This document shows positions 53,356 to 63,966 of a stretch of DNA of 64,000 nucleotides, one piece after another. Made by a program: the position numbers and the translations under genes. Below the pieces are notes generated by a model, which saw only the letters and a list, made by a program, of their open reading frames with translations, had not been told where the DNA came from and searched no databases. Source of the DNA: Erinaceus europaeus (Eukaryota > Chordata > Mammalia > Eulipotyphla > Erinaceidae). The stretch covers positions 69,811,357 through 69,875,356 of the forward strand of contig NC_080175.1 of the NCBI RefSeq assembly GCF_950295315.1, given 5' to 3'. The number at the start of each line of letters is the position of its first letter. Within the stretch, counting starts at the first letter, position 1.

Positions 53356-54190
53356 AATGGTAATTGATAATGCAGGAAACTGGGGAGCTCTGTCTTCTTT
53401 TAAATATGTTAGGGAAAACAGCAGGAGAAATACTCTGATTTTTTTGTAGTAATAAGGAAGAATGTATGTACACAGAAAAGGGTGTGGGGAGATGTCTTTG
53501 GATCAGTTCTCCTTTCTGATTGTCTTGAGTGACAGTTGTGATACCTGAGACATTTGTGGGGAAAGATAACCATCCCCACCCCCAAATTGGTCAGAGACAT
53601 ATTCATTGAGAAAATACTTTCAGACATTGATATAAACACATAAAGGACTTTGTAGTTTTGCTTAGCAAAAAAGAGAGAAAACCTACACTTTGCACATTCT
53701 ACTTGAGAGAAGTGTGAAGAAAATTAAGATTGTAAAAACTAGCAGTGAAGGAAGAGATTCTGGGATCTTGGGAAGGCTATAGAAAGGAGGAAAAAAATAT
53801 CCTTCAGTGCTGTCAGCTACATCAAGTTCTGAGAATATGCTGTCCATCACAAAGGGACACTTCACAACTTAAGTTAGTAGCGAATCTAGTTATGTATGAA
53901 AAGATGGCATTAGACTTAGAAAGAGATGTTAGGTAGGGATAGATTTCAGGCTGGATTTTGATAAATGTTATAACAAAGATAGAATTGTACTGCAAGCTGC
54001 TGTTCAACTGCATTGCAGATGAGTAGTGAATACTTTAACAAGATAGAAACAGTTACTGGAATTTAAAATAGTACCTTGTTTATTATAACTACTGGATGGT
54101 TTCCTCTGTATGTGGGATATAGAGAATGGAACACATGAACTTGCAAAGAAAAAAAAAGGTAGCCACCCTGTCTTTAAGACTGAAAGAACG
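53356..54190. other. Unassigned DNA
   Basis: Possibly further old repeat; no exon. Several 60-76-codon ORFs on both strands show no recognisable domain. Confidence 0.35.
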
Positions 54191-54194
54191 ATTG

Positions 54195-54300
54195 TGGCTA
54201 TCATTGGGGTTTGGGGGCACAGAACTTTGGTGGTGGGTGTGGAGTAGAACTATAACCCCGTCATTTTATAATCTTATAAATAACTAAGAAAAAAAAAGGT
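54195..54300 (+). mobile_element. L1/E-like 3' terminus
   Basis: 'tttggtggtgggtgtggag', 'actataaccccgtcatttt' and a final A-run resemble the ends of the E-element and of 60910-61382; only ~100 bp are present. Confidence 0.55.
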
Positions 54301-54689
54301 ACCTTGCTTGAGGTGATTTTTTTTCAGTTGTTTAGCAACCATTTCTTTATTGAATCTTAATTATAAATCTGTGCTTTCCAAAAGGCCTTAGTAGGAGATT
54401 GTAATATCAAGTTGCAAATAGCATTGTCTCTGACTTCAACTTACCATTTGTAGTAGAGAAAAAAGTAAAGAATGCCTATAAATATTCCAGGACAACTTAT
54501 AAATGCCACATGAAAAGCACTGAGTGCAACAAAAGTTGGAACTATTGCTTTTATCATAGACGTTATTTTGACATGTGGAAGAAAGTATGGTAAGATTACC
54601 ACAGTGTACTCATCACTCTTGTATATCTATCATGTTTCTTGACACTGTGTGTTTAAAGAGAGCAGAAAAGGGAGAGATTGTTTCTATTC
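54301..54689. other. Unassigned DNA
   Basis: Nothing recognised. Confidence 0.35.
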
Positions 54690-54840
54690 ACAGATCAGAC
54701 TATGAAAATTCCATGGAACTTATATGGAGAAGTAGAAAGAACATGAATTCTAGAATTCTTGTTTCTAGTGCTGTACCTAGCAAGGGCTTGCTCTGTGACT
54801 TAGGGTTTCTCATCTGATCTTTCTCTATTAACTTTTTTTC
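54690..54840 (+). mobile_element. Possible MIR
   Basis: 'agtagaaagaacatgaattc', 'ctctgtgacttagggtttc' match MIR segments in order. Confidence 0.45.
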
Positions 54841-55139
54841 TGTAGGGTATATTTGTTATTCTACATTAGGGGACTGCAATCTACAACTCATCCCAAATCC
54901 AGCCTGCTACCTGTTTTTGTAAGTGGAGGTATTTCAGACTACACCTACACCCAACCTTATTTGCATTTACCTTAGACTGTGGCATTCAGTACTTGGAGAC
55001 AAAGAAAGACTGGTTAATCCTAAAATACTAACTCTTACCCCTTATAAAATATTTGCAATCCTTGTTCTACATGAACCCTGAACATCCACTAGTTTCTGTA
55101 TATTAATTTTATCATATGACTAAAACTTGGTAATATTAG
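54841..55139. other. Unassigned DNA
   Basis: Nothing recognised. Confidence 0.35.
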
Positions 55140-55325
55140 CAGGTATTTTTTTAGCATTTGCTAAGAGCCAGCACTTTGGTGTATACTATTTCATTTAATC
55201 TTCAACAGTCTTACTAGGTCGCTTCTGTTATTTCTACACACAAAACTGAGGGTTAAAAAGGGCACTTGCTTGCTCAGGCTTCCATAGTAATAGACAGGGT
55301 TGCTCATTAATCCTGTTGCAGCATT
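55140..55325 (-). mobile_element. MIR (ancient SINE)
   Basis: 'actatttcatttaatcttca', 'gttatttctacacacaaaac', 'gagggttaaaaagggcactt', 'gcttgctcaggcttccatag' match the reversed MIR order. Confidence 0.65.
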
Positions 55326-55884
55326 CATATTTTTAATTAACATAATTCAGTTCACCTTAGGTACACTGAAAAAGGTGTATACAAATATTTTTTAAGCCAA
55401 TCAGGGGGTAAATTAACTCATAAAGCATTTGCTCTAAAATTGTGATTTTTAAATGTGCATAGACTTGAAGATGCAACTAGTCTGCTGAATAATATGTGAA
55501 GTCCAGACATGCTTGTGCAGGAAAATTCTAGTACATTGTCCTTTCTCTTGAAGGCTTAGTGGATTTTGGAATGAGAACACTGTGCTCTAAAAGTCAGTAC
55601 ATAAAATGATCTCACAATAGGAGCCTAACTAAGATAACCTTGGAGAAGATGGAGCACTTGAACAAAGGTGCATCATTTTCATTGTTGTAATAAGAAAGCT
55701 GTTTGCAATGTTAGAAAAAATAGCACTGACTCTGGAATATATAGATCTGGGAATTTTAAACAGTAAATATATTCTGCTTAGAGAATGCAGAGAAGTGTCA
55801 GTAAAAGTTCACACACAGCTTCAGAGAAATTCAAAATTTGTGAGATTGATTTTATTTGCCATTAAGAAAAAAAACAAACCATTT
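55326..55884. other. Unassigned DNA
   Basis: AT-rich, no feature recognised. Confidence 0.35.
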
Positions 55885-55950
55885 TTTTAAATTTATAAAA
55901 TAGAAATATTGACAAGACCATAGGATAAGAGGGATACAATTCTACACAAT
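55885..55950 (-). mobile_element. E-element, last ~65 bp
   Basis: 'ataaaatagaaatattgac', 'aagaccataggataagagg' and 'tacaattctacacaata' are the extreme 3' end only; it abuts the inverted repeat. Confidence 0.75.
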
Positions 55951-56516
55951 ATTTGTGTCAGACAGTCATATCTATACTTAAGATACAGGTTACTTAAGAT
56001 ATAAGATATTAATCAGGTTAGTATCAGGTTAATGTTATCAGAAGAAATAATGAACTCATATTATTGCAGAAGAAGCCAATTATATTGAAATACTATCATG
56101 AAAAAGATTTGAAATTGTGGGCTAGCAGAATAACTCACTTGGTGTAGTGCGCTATTTGCAATGTTCACAACCAAAGTTCCAGCCCAGGTCCCACTGCACG
56201 GAGGGAAGCTTTGATGCTGTGATCTTTTTCTCTCTCTGCCTCACTGCCTTCTCTGTCTCTATCTAAGCATAGATACACACATAAATAAGATGTTTAATTT
56301 TTTAAAGTTAAAACATAACTTTTCTAGTAATGTAAAAATATTATACAGTTGGTCCTTGAATGACTTATGTGTTCCATGAAGTATACATTTCTGCTATAGT
56401 ATTTCAATATAATTGGTTCCTTCTGCAATAATAGAAGTTTATTGTTTCTTCTGATAACATTAACCTGTTTTCAGGAATCCATATCTTAAGTATAGGTATA
56501 ACTGCTTGACACAAAA
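55951..56516. repeat. Inverted repeat with ~125-155-nt arms
   Basis: Arm 55951-56105 is the reverse complement of 56392-56516 with an extra ~28 nt in the left arm. The inner 60-nt block (56039-56095 against 56401-56460) has about 53 matches. A SINE-C sits between the arms. The right arm continues to 'tacagttggtccttgaatg' (56344), which resembles the TA + CAGT end of a Tc1/mariner-type DNA transposon. Confidence 0.88.
56115..56320 (+). mobile_element. SINE-C copy inside the inverted repeat
   Basis: 'gggctagcagaataactcac' head, 'agttccagcccaggtcc', 'cggagggaagctttgatgc', CT body and A-rich tail. Confidence 0.65.
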
Positions 56517-57148
56517 GATTGTAGCAAAGATTTCTGAGTCCTCAGTCCAGCACTGTGGTCTCATTTCTGTCCTCAGCTAATTTTTGTGCTTATCTGTCTT
56601 CCGTGCCTTTAGTGAATCTCTCTCTCAACTAAACTTGAAGTGGTAACTCAAGTGTTTTAGATCTTTCTGTGACTTAAAGATATTATTTTACAGTTCTGTA
56701 CAAGGAACATTAAAAGAAAGAGAAGAAATAGCAGCATGAGAGAACTTGGTTTGTTAAGGCAAAAATTATGATTCTTTTGTTTTTCTCTACAAAAACAAAT
56801 ACATATGTACATGCATAAATATAAAATCAATGTAATTTGTGAGATTTATAGTCATATTTGTTGTAAAGGAGTTAAATATCTATACTTATGTTTGTGTAGT
56901 TTTGTATTTAGTAAGAGAATAGATAAGTTCTTCTCCCCAAACCAAAAAACATATGTGTACTAGAAGGTAGTTGATGAGTTATTTGACTTCTGTGATCTGG
57001 TAGTATGTCTCATATTTTCTCTATCAAACTTTGATTCATTGCTCAGTTTGTTTGCCAGCTTAAAGCAAACAGTTTACCTGAAACCAGGCTTGTCTGTTTT
57101 GCCCTGTTGCATGGGATACTAGTGTCACACAAAATTATGATTTAATTG
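56517..57148. other. Unassigned DNA
   Basis: Nothing recognised. Confidence 0.35.
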
Positions 57149-57149
57149 T

Positions 57150-57290
57150 TTTGACATTTTGATCTAGAGAATGAGAACAGAGCACTGTTCTGGCTGATAG
57201 TGGTGCTAGGGATTGAACCTGCAACCTCAGAGCCTCAGGCATGAACGCCTTTTGCATAATCATGCTGTCTCCCTAGTCCCTAGTTTTTAA
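57150..57290 (-). mobile_element. SINE-B copy
   Basis: 'cagagcactgttctggctg', 'gattgaacctgcaacctc', 'agcctcaggcatgaacgcc', 'gcataatcatgctgtctcc'. Confidence 0.82.
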
Positions 57291-57402
57291 AGTTCCTTTT
57301 TATGCAAGTGTTAGATCATGTAGTATTTGGGACCATGTAAGAAAAATATGAAATATGATCAGTAGACTTTAGAGAGGTTAAATGGTTAAAATATAAGCAG
57401 GA

Positions 57403-57668
57403 AGTCGGGCGGTAGCACAGTGGATTAAGTGCAGGTGGTGCAAAGTGCAATGACCAGAGCAAGGATCCCAGTTCCAGCTCCCTGCTTCCCACCTGCATGG
57501 GAGTTGCTTCACAAGTGGTGAAGCAGGTCTGCAGGTATCTATCTTTCTCTCTCCCTCACTGTCTTCCCTTCCTCTCTCCATTTCTCTCTGTTCTATCCAA
57601 CAACAATGACAGTAATAATAACTACAACTATAAAACAAGGGCAACAAAAATAAAATATTTTAAAAAAA
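57403..57668 (+). mobile_element. SINE-A copy
   Basis: 'gtcgggcggtagcacagtgg' head, 'gtggtgaagcaggtctgcagg', CT body, 'ctatccaacaacaatgac' and an A-rich tail. Confidence 0.9.
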
Positions 57669-57729
57669 TTATAAACAGTCACCTGTGCAAAGTTTTGATG
57701 GTTCAGTATGAAGCTGACTTCAACACAAT

Positions 57730-57815
57730 CTCAACAAAATCTTTTCCTTTGGAAAGAAAGGGCCTTTTCTTATGATGTGGCAAAGAATGGAGAATGTGAT
57801 GGTTTCATACTAGCT
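57730..57815 (+). repeat. Inverted duplication, left arm
   Basis: The reverse complement of 59604-59689: 86 positions aligned without a gap, 7 mismatches by hand count. The sequence is not a SINE or L1 that I recognise. Confidence 0.93.
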
Positions 57816-57817
57816 GG

Positions 57818-57890
57818 GATCCTTGCTTGGGTTCTGTGCCTAGTGCTATGTGTGCCTAACCAGGTGCGCCACTGTCTGGCCCCTAGGGAT
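57818..57890 (-). mobile_element. SINE-A head fragment
   Basis: 'gtgcctaaccaggtgcgcc' and 'actgtctggcccc' are the reversed tRNA-like head; the rest is missing. Confidence 0.5.
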
Positions 57891-58039
57891 AAGATTATGT
57901 GTTTGTATCAGTCTCTTGCCTTTATATAAACCTCAATTTGGTAATGATGGTGTGAAATCACTAGTACCAAGGATTTAACTTATTGCCTCTATTAGGGACA
58001 GTAACATTGGTGAAATTTAAGGTCTCATCATTACCTGTT

Positions 58040-58333
58040 ATTCTTATTTATTTATTTATTCCCTTTTGTTGCCCTTGTTTTATTGTTGTAGTTATTATTG
58101 TTGTTATTGATATCGTTGTTGTTGGATAGGACAGAGAGAAATGGAGAGAGGAGGGGAAGACAGAGGGGGGAGAGAAAGATTTAGATACCTTAGACCTGCT
58201 TCACCGCTTGTGTAGGTACCCCCCCCCCCCCCCCCGCAGGTGGGGAGCCAGGGGCTCGAACCTGGATCCTTACGCGGGTGATTGCTCTTTGCACCTCCTG
58301 GGCTTAACCTGCTGCGCTGCCACCAAGTCCCTA
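58040..58333 (-). mobile_element. SINE-A copy
   Basis: A complete minus-strand copy, with a C18-19 run at about 58218-58236 where the family has 'ctcccctgcagg'. The B box reads GGCTCGAACC and the head 'ctgcgctgccacc'. Confidence 0.9.
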
Positions 58334-58563
58334 CCTGTTCTTTTTTTTTTTTTTTTTTTTATTCGTTGTTGGATAGGACAGAGAGAAATGGAGAGAGGAG
58401 GGGGAAGACAGAGAGGGAGAGAGAAGAGATACCTGCAGACCTGTTTCACCACCTGTGATGCGACTCCCCTGCAGTTGGGAATCCAGGGGCTTGAACCAGG
58501 ATTCTTACGCTGGTTCTTGCTTTGCGCCACGTGCACTTAACCCGCTGTGCTACCGCCCGACTC
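58334..58563 (-). mobile_element. SINE-A copy, tail truncated
   Basis: A T20+ run begins the copy and most of the A-rich tail region is missing. The remainder is complete to 'gctgtgctaccgcccgactcc'. It directly follows the previous copy in the same orientation. Confidence 0.9.
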
Positions 58564-58564
58564 C

Positions 58565-59154
58565 CTACTCTCTGCTCTTCTTAATGCTGAAAGTTTCTCT
58601 TTCAGTTATTGCTGTCCATCATATACCTATAAAAGTAGCTGTTCTCTTATTTGTTCAGTATCAAATATAATAATCTAATTGGTGATTTTTCGTACAATTG
58701 TTACCAAGATTTCAATTTGAAAGCAAGCAAAAAACTACATAATAGGAGCTTGATGTTTATATTATAACCTAGACGTTTTCTTAGTGCATATTCAATTTGA
58801 ACTAGTCTTAACATTTTTAAGATAAGAAAAAAATCATAGAGTGTTCAGGAATAGCTAGTTACAAAATCTGAAAATTAATGTTTCATTAAAAAAAGTACTT
58901 GTCATTATGCTGCTCTCCCTGATTATTGGGAGGCTTTCTATATTTTTCATGTCTTCTATTTGGAGTACATGTTTTTGGGGTCAGTTAAACAATAAATCTT
59001 TTCTCACTTTCAGACCACACACGTTTTTGTCCACATAAATATTGCTTTACTTTAATATAATAAAAACAAAAATAACAACAACTGGTGAAAAAAAAAGTCT
59101 CATTAATGAAGTGCTGAGGCTGGTGGGGAAGGGTCTTGACAGTTTGTGCTCACC
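58565..59154. other. Unassigned AT-rich DNA
   Basis: Nothing recognised. Confidence 0.35.
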
Positions 59155-59155
59155 T

Positions 59156-59375
59156 TGAAAAATTATTTCATTGGGGGGATTAAAGGCTTACAGTACACTT
59201 GTTGACACATGGGTACAATTTCTCATCTCATCGTGATAGGTGTCTGGAAAACACTTTTATCCCCCATGGTAGGACCTTTTCTACCATCCTGCACCAAGAC
59301 CTCATTATAAATCCTGCTAGGACATCTGCCTTGTCTTATTCTTGTACCTCATCTTTTCCATGACAACTTTATCAT
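59156..59375 (-). mobile_element. L1 3' end (second L1 type), diverged
   Basis: 'attaaaggcttacagtacac', 'acacatgggtacaatttctc', 'taccatcctgcaccaagacc' parallel the 13.7 and 23.7 kb copies. Confidence 0.7.
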
Positions 59376-59394
59376 GTGTATCACCAGCTATCAG

Positions 59395-59525
59395 AATTTC
59401 ATTTCTGTTTTCTCCTTTCTAAAATGGGAATGGTTTACCTGCCTCAGCAGGTTGTGTTGAGATCTGATAATGCGTGTAAGGCGCTTAACATTATCTGGGA
59501 TCTAATACTGAAGTGCTATTTCCAT
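59395..59525 (+). mobile_element. MIR (ancient SINE)
   Basis: 'tttctaaaatgggaatggtt', 'tacctgcctcagcaggttgt' and 'gataatgcgtgtaaggcgc' match the MIR 3' half in order. Confidence 0.8.
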
Positions 59526-59603
59526 TTTCTTTCCCTTTTCCTTTTCCACCATTTTCTCATTATCCACAAATTTGGTGAAGAAGGCCCTGTGAGACCCTAT
59601 ATG

Positions 59604-59689
59604 AGCTAGTATGAAACCATCACATTCTTCATTCTTTGCCACATCCCAAGAAAACACCCTTTCTTTCCAAAGGAAAAGCATTTGTTGAG
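59604..59689 (-). repeat. Inverted duplication, right arm
   Basis: Partner of 57730-57815. The 1.8 kb between the arms holds two SINE-A copies, an L1 tail and a MIR. Confidence 0.93.
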
Positions 59690-59739
59690 GTAGTAAGGGG
59701 GCTTACATATGAGTACAAGAATGGTCAAAATTTTTTTTT

Positions 59740-60062
59740 TTTTAACCTCCAGGGTTATTGCTGGGTTTCGATGCCTGCACTACAAATCCACTGCTCCTAG
59801 AGGCCATTTTTTATCCATTTCTGTTGCTCTCGTTATTGTTGTTGTTGTTATTGGTATTGGTATTGTTAGATAGGACAGAGAGAAATTGAGAGAGGAGGAG
59901 AAGACAAAAAGGTGGAGAAAAAGAAACCTACAGACCTGCTTTATCGCTTGTGAAGTGACCCCCCCTGCAGGTGGGGAGCCTCGGGCTCCAACCAGGTTGC
60001 TTAAATTGGCCCTTTCACTTCATGCCATCAGTGTTTAACCTGCTGCACTACCGCCTGGCCCC
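59740..60062 (-). mobile_element. SINE-A copy
   Basis: Complete minus-strand order from 'acctccagggttattgctgg' to 'ctgcactaccgcctggccc'. GTTGTT and GGTATT units are expanded at 59838-59868. Confidence 0.9.
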
Positions 60063-60124
60063 TAGATTTTTTTTTTTAAACATGCTCTGGATTCAAAAGG
60101 TTTAGACATGATATCACATTCTAA

Positions 60125-60424
60125 TTCCATTTAAAAAAATTTTTAAATATTTATTTGTTCCCTTTTGTTGCTCTTGTTTTTTTATTGTTGTGGTTATTAT
60201 TGATGTCGTTGTTGTTGGATAGGACAGAGAGAAATGGAGAGAGGAGGGGAAGACAGAAAGGGGGAGAGAAAGATAGACACCTGAAGACCTGCTTCACCGC
60301 TTGTGAAGCGACTTCCCAGCAGGTGGGAAGTCAGGGGAAGTCAGGGATCCAACCGGGATCCATAAGCCAGTCCCTGCGCTTTGCGCCACATGCGCTTAAC
60401 CCGCTGTGTTACCGCCTGACTCCC
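60125..60424 (-). mobile_element. SINE-A copy
   Basis: Complete minus-strand copy; 'aagtcaggg' is duplicated near 60329-60345. Head 'gctgtgttaccgcctgactcc'. Confidence 0.92.
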
Positions 60425-60439
60425 CCTAATTCCATTTCT

Positions 60440-60600
60440 ATTTGTTTATATTTATTAATGAGAAATAGAGAAAATGAATAGAAAGAGAAAACCAGAGCAT
60501 GCCTCTGGCATTGCAATGCTAGTGCTTGAGCTAAAGATCTCACTTTCAAGTCCAAGGTTTTATCTGCTTCTCCACCTCTTGGGTCACAGGACTGGTCAGA
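60440..60600 (-). mobile_element. SINE-D copy
   Basis: 'agaaaatgaatagaaagag', 'cagagcatgcctctggcat', 'gcttgagctaaagatctc', 'cacctcttgggtcac'. Confidence 0.6.
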
Positions 60601-60604
60601 TTTT

Positions 60605-60830
60605 ATTTATTTATTTTAAATTATATTTATTTATTTATTGGATTGAGACAGCCAGAAATCGAGGGGTGGGGGTGATAGAGAGGGAGAGAGACAAAGAGAC
60701 ACCTGCAGCTCTGCTTCACCACTCACAAAGCTTTCCTTCTTCAAGTGGGGTCCAGGGGCTTGAACGCCAGGTCCTTGCATATTGTTACATGTATGCTCAA
60801 TCAGGTGTGCCACTACCTGTCCCCATCAGA
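60605..60830 (-). mobile_element. SINE-A copy
   Basis: 'tgagacagccagaaatcgag', 'acacctgcagctctgcttcac', 'ggggcttgaacgccaggtcc', 'gtgccactacctgtcccc'. Confidence 0.8.
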
Positions 60831-60894
60831 TTTTATAAATTACTATCCAGCAACACTTGTCTGATGTCTGACTAATACTGTCACTTCTCTGTTT

Positions 60895-61397
60895 AAAAAT
60901 CTGTGGTGGGAGGGAAAGATAGAAACAGGCTGGGGGTATGGATCAACCAGCCAATGTCCACATTTGATGGAGAAGCAATTACAGAAGCCAGAACTCCTGC
61001 CTTCTCCACCCCACAAAGAATTTTGGTTCATACTCCCAGAATGGGAGAATGTCAGGAGATTATGACTAGAGTGCTCTGAACCCCAATTCCGTCAAGACTC
61101 TGAAAGAGAGGAGGAAAAAAGGAAGGATACTCAGAAGTAGTGATACATGTAGGTATGACTTAGAAAGGAAGAGAAGGCAGGCCCATAGAAAAAATGAGCA
61201 GCAACATATATTAATATAGATATTTATAGAAATAGCAGCTGACCCATATCTTTGAACTTGGGAGAACTACTGCAGATTCCAATGAAGGGAATGGGGACAC
61301 AAAAAATCTGGTGGTGGGGATCAGTGTGGAATTATAACCTGGTTACCTTTAATTTTGTAGATCAGTATTAAATCACTACTAAAAAAATCTGTGGTGG
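60895..61397 (+). mobile_element. E-related element with TSD
   Basis: AAAAATCTGTGGTGG occurs at 60895-60909 and 61383-61397. The insert starts inside the conserved block ('ggaagcaggctgggggtatg'-like, 'gagaagcaattacagaagcc'), then diverges and ends 'tagatcagtattaaatcac' plus A-run. It is a distinct subfamily from the other E copies. Confidence 0.82.
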
Positions 61398-61409
61398 TAC
61401 CTTCATGTG

Positions 61410-62160
61410 AAGCTGAACTTTTTATTTATGTATGTATTTTAATTTTTTCTTTCTTTTATTTATAAAATGGAAATATTGACAAGACTACAGGATAAGAGAG
61501 GTACATTTCCACACAATGCCCACCCCGCAGAGCTCCATAACCAATCTCCTCCCTTGATAGCTTCCCTATTCTTTATCTCTCTGGGAGTAGGGACCCAGGA
61601 TTATTGTGGGGTGCAGAAGGTGGAAGGCCTGGCTTCTGTAATTGCTTCCCTGCTGAACATGGGCACTGGCAGGTAGAGCCATACTTCCAGCCTGTCTCTC
61701 TCTTTCCCTAGTGGGGCAGAGATCTGGGGAGGTGGGGCTCCAAGACACATGGTGGGGTCCTCTGCCCAAGGAAGTTGGGTTGGCATCATGGTATCATCTG
61801 GAACCTGGTGGCTGAAAAAGAGTTAAGATATAATGCAGAACAAATTGTTGACTAATCATGAACCTAAAGACAAGAATATTACAGATGAGGATTGGGGTCT
61901 CCATTTTGGAAAAAGCTAGTAGGTTTGTTTTAGGTGTATTCCAGAGGGCCCATGACTTTACTAGTTTTGCTTTAGTCTGACATCTGATATGCAGGTGGAC
62001 CCAAGTTATTGTCTGGGTAGATGGTGTCATAGTTGGAAAAAGGACTCGAAAGCTGGATCAGAGAAGAGAGTAGCTCCCAAATATGGGGAAAGTATATAAG
62101 TATTGTTAACTGTAAGCCCTACCGGTTTGATCTGGGGCCAATATTCAAAAGCTGAGCTTT
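61410..62160 (-). mobile_element. Long-form E-element with TSD
   Basis: AAGCTGAACTTT (61410-61421) and AAGCTGAGCTTT (62149-62160) flank it, one mismatch. T-rich left edge, conserved 3' block and middle section present, 5'-truncated. Confidence 0.85.
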
Positions 62161-62269
62161 AAAAAAAGATTTAGTTGCCTAGAAGAAAATGAGAGCACGA
62201 GAACTTGACTGCTACTGCACTGTGGCATGTGCAGTGCAGGGTATCATGTTTACAATTCGCCTCTTGTAA

Positions 62270-62795
62270 GTTTAAACTAAAGTAACTCCACTACACTACT
62301 TCTCAGTACTTATTTGGAATCTAGATGTCTCTAGCCACTCATTTGGAAATCTTAGCTCAATTATAGAATCATTGCTTCGCTCTCAAAATGAAATTTAAAA
62401 TGCTTATTTTTAAAACACTTTAGGATACTTATATAAGAGTGCCGTTGTCAGCTTAAAAGAATAGTCTTTACTTGGATACAGTCTTTGAAATGGGATTTAA
62501 CCAGTTTAACAAATTGGTGTTAGAGCTCCTAATGACAGTAATCTTGCCTTTTGTTCAGATTTCTTCAAAACTAGTTGTGTGTTGCATTGTATGTGCTCTG
62601 TTGTTATGAAGTGAATAAAATTATGTAACTTTTTGGCAAGCTTCATTAACACGTTAATAGAACACTGCAACATAGCACTACAAAAGTGAAAATTCAAGTG
62701 GGTTTAATAATTTAGGCATTAAAGGAATATAAATGTGATCTGGTGTGGGATTATGTGAAAGCATGGTAGAGCATAGGGAAACTCCCCGATCCTTA
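62270..62795. other. Unassigned DNA
   Basis: Nothing recognised. Confidence 0.35.
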
Positions 62796-62799
62796 AGAT

Positions 62800-63440
62800 G
62801 AAGGTCTGAAATGACACCCCACCTGTCAGTCTCTCCCTTTCGAGGATACAGCTTGGAGGGAAACGCTTTCCTGACTCAGTTTCCCCTTGTCAGTCTCCCA
62901 GGCTTCACAGAGGAAGCCTGCTTGAAAGTTCACTTAAAGTTCACTATGTTCACTGTAAGTTCACCATCTTTTGATCACATACAAAGTATACACTCCATCA
63001 CTGCCTTGCCAGTAACTTAACAGTGAGACCCCCACACCTCACTTCCCGGATTCTTTGACCACCATGATCTACATCAGACTCTGCCCTCTGCTTTGTCTCA
63101 CTCTACTGGTTTAACCACCATGTCTTTCATAATACCTTTAGATAATTAACATCTCTTACATCATGGGAGCTAATTTCCTTGACCTTTTGGTAACTCAACA
63201 ATTCCCGTCATTCTTTAGCCCTCTCCACCATAGGGGTACTGACCTTTTGAAAATCTATGATTACTGACATATGTGAAAAATGTTCTTTGTTCCACTTTGC
63301 TATATAAGCTTTGTCCTCCTCTGAATAAATTGGAAGTTCATACCTGAATTCCTCCTGGCTGGTTCCTTCTGCTTCACGCGATCCCTTGAATCGGTGATGG
63401 GAAAGCCAGTGGCTTACCTCTGTTGTGAGGCTACTCACGT
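62800..63440 (+). mobile_element. LTR-like block
   Basis: A TATA-like 'gctatataagctttg' (near 63298) is followed by AATAAA (near 63324) and a pyrimidine-rich U5-like stretch. 'ttcactaaagttcac'-type short direct repeats lie upstream (62930-62965). No clear TG...CA ends or TSD; class I ERV is a guess. Confidence 0.45.
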
Positions 63441-63960
63441 GAGCACCTGGGATATAACACATCAGTAATGCCCCAGACTTGCATACTTCAGGGGTTGGAG
63501 CACCCAAGTTTAATCCCTGTCAGAGGTAAGCTTTGTTAACATAATCATCTCTTTCTTTCATATTTAAATAAATGTTTAAAGTATAAAACATCTTACACAT
63601 TAGAAAGAAACATAAATGCACACAGCTAATTGAAAACATGTGACAATTACTCTCCCAAACAAATCAGAAGATATGCCAGAATATATCAAGAGACTTGCAA
63701 TCTGCAAAAAAAATAAATAGAATAATACATACTATGAGTTGGTTTTGATTTTTTTCTTTTTCATAGTTTTGCAAAGCACAGTTTTGTATTATTGATTCTG
63801 TTAGGTTATTTTATTTGTCCATGTATAAAATCTGTAGCAAAAATGGAAACATTGAACATTTAGACCTACTTGAAGAAGTATAGTTACAAAAATCCAAGTG
63901 ATAGCATATATTTTAGACTTGTTATTATATCAGTTTCTGATGACAAAATACAACATTCAA
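63441..63960. other. Unassigned DNA
   Basis: Possible SINE fragment with a B-box-like 'caagtttaatccc' near 63507; otherwise AT-rich. Confidence 0.35.
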
Positions 63961-63966
63961 AGTGGC

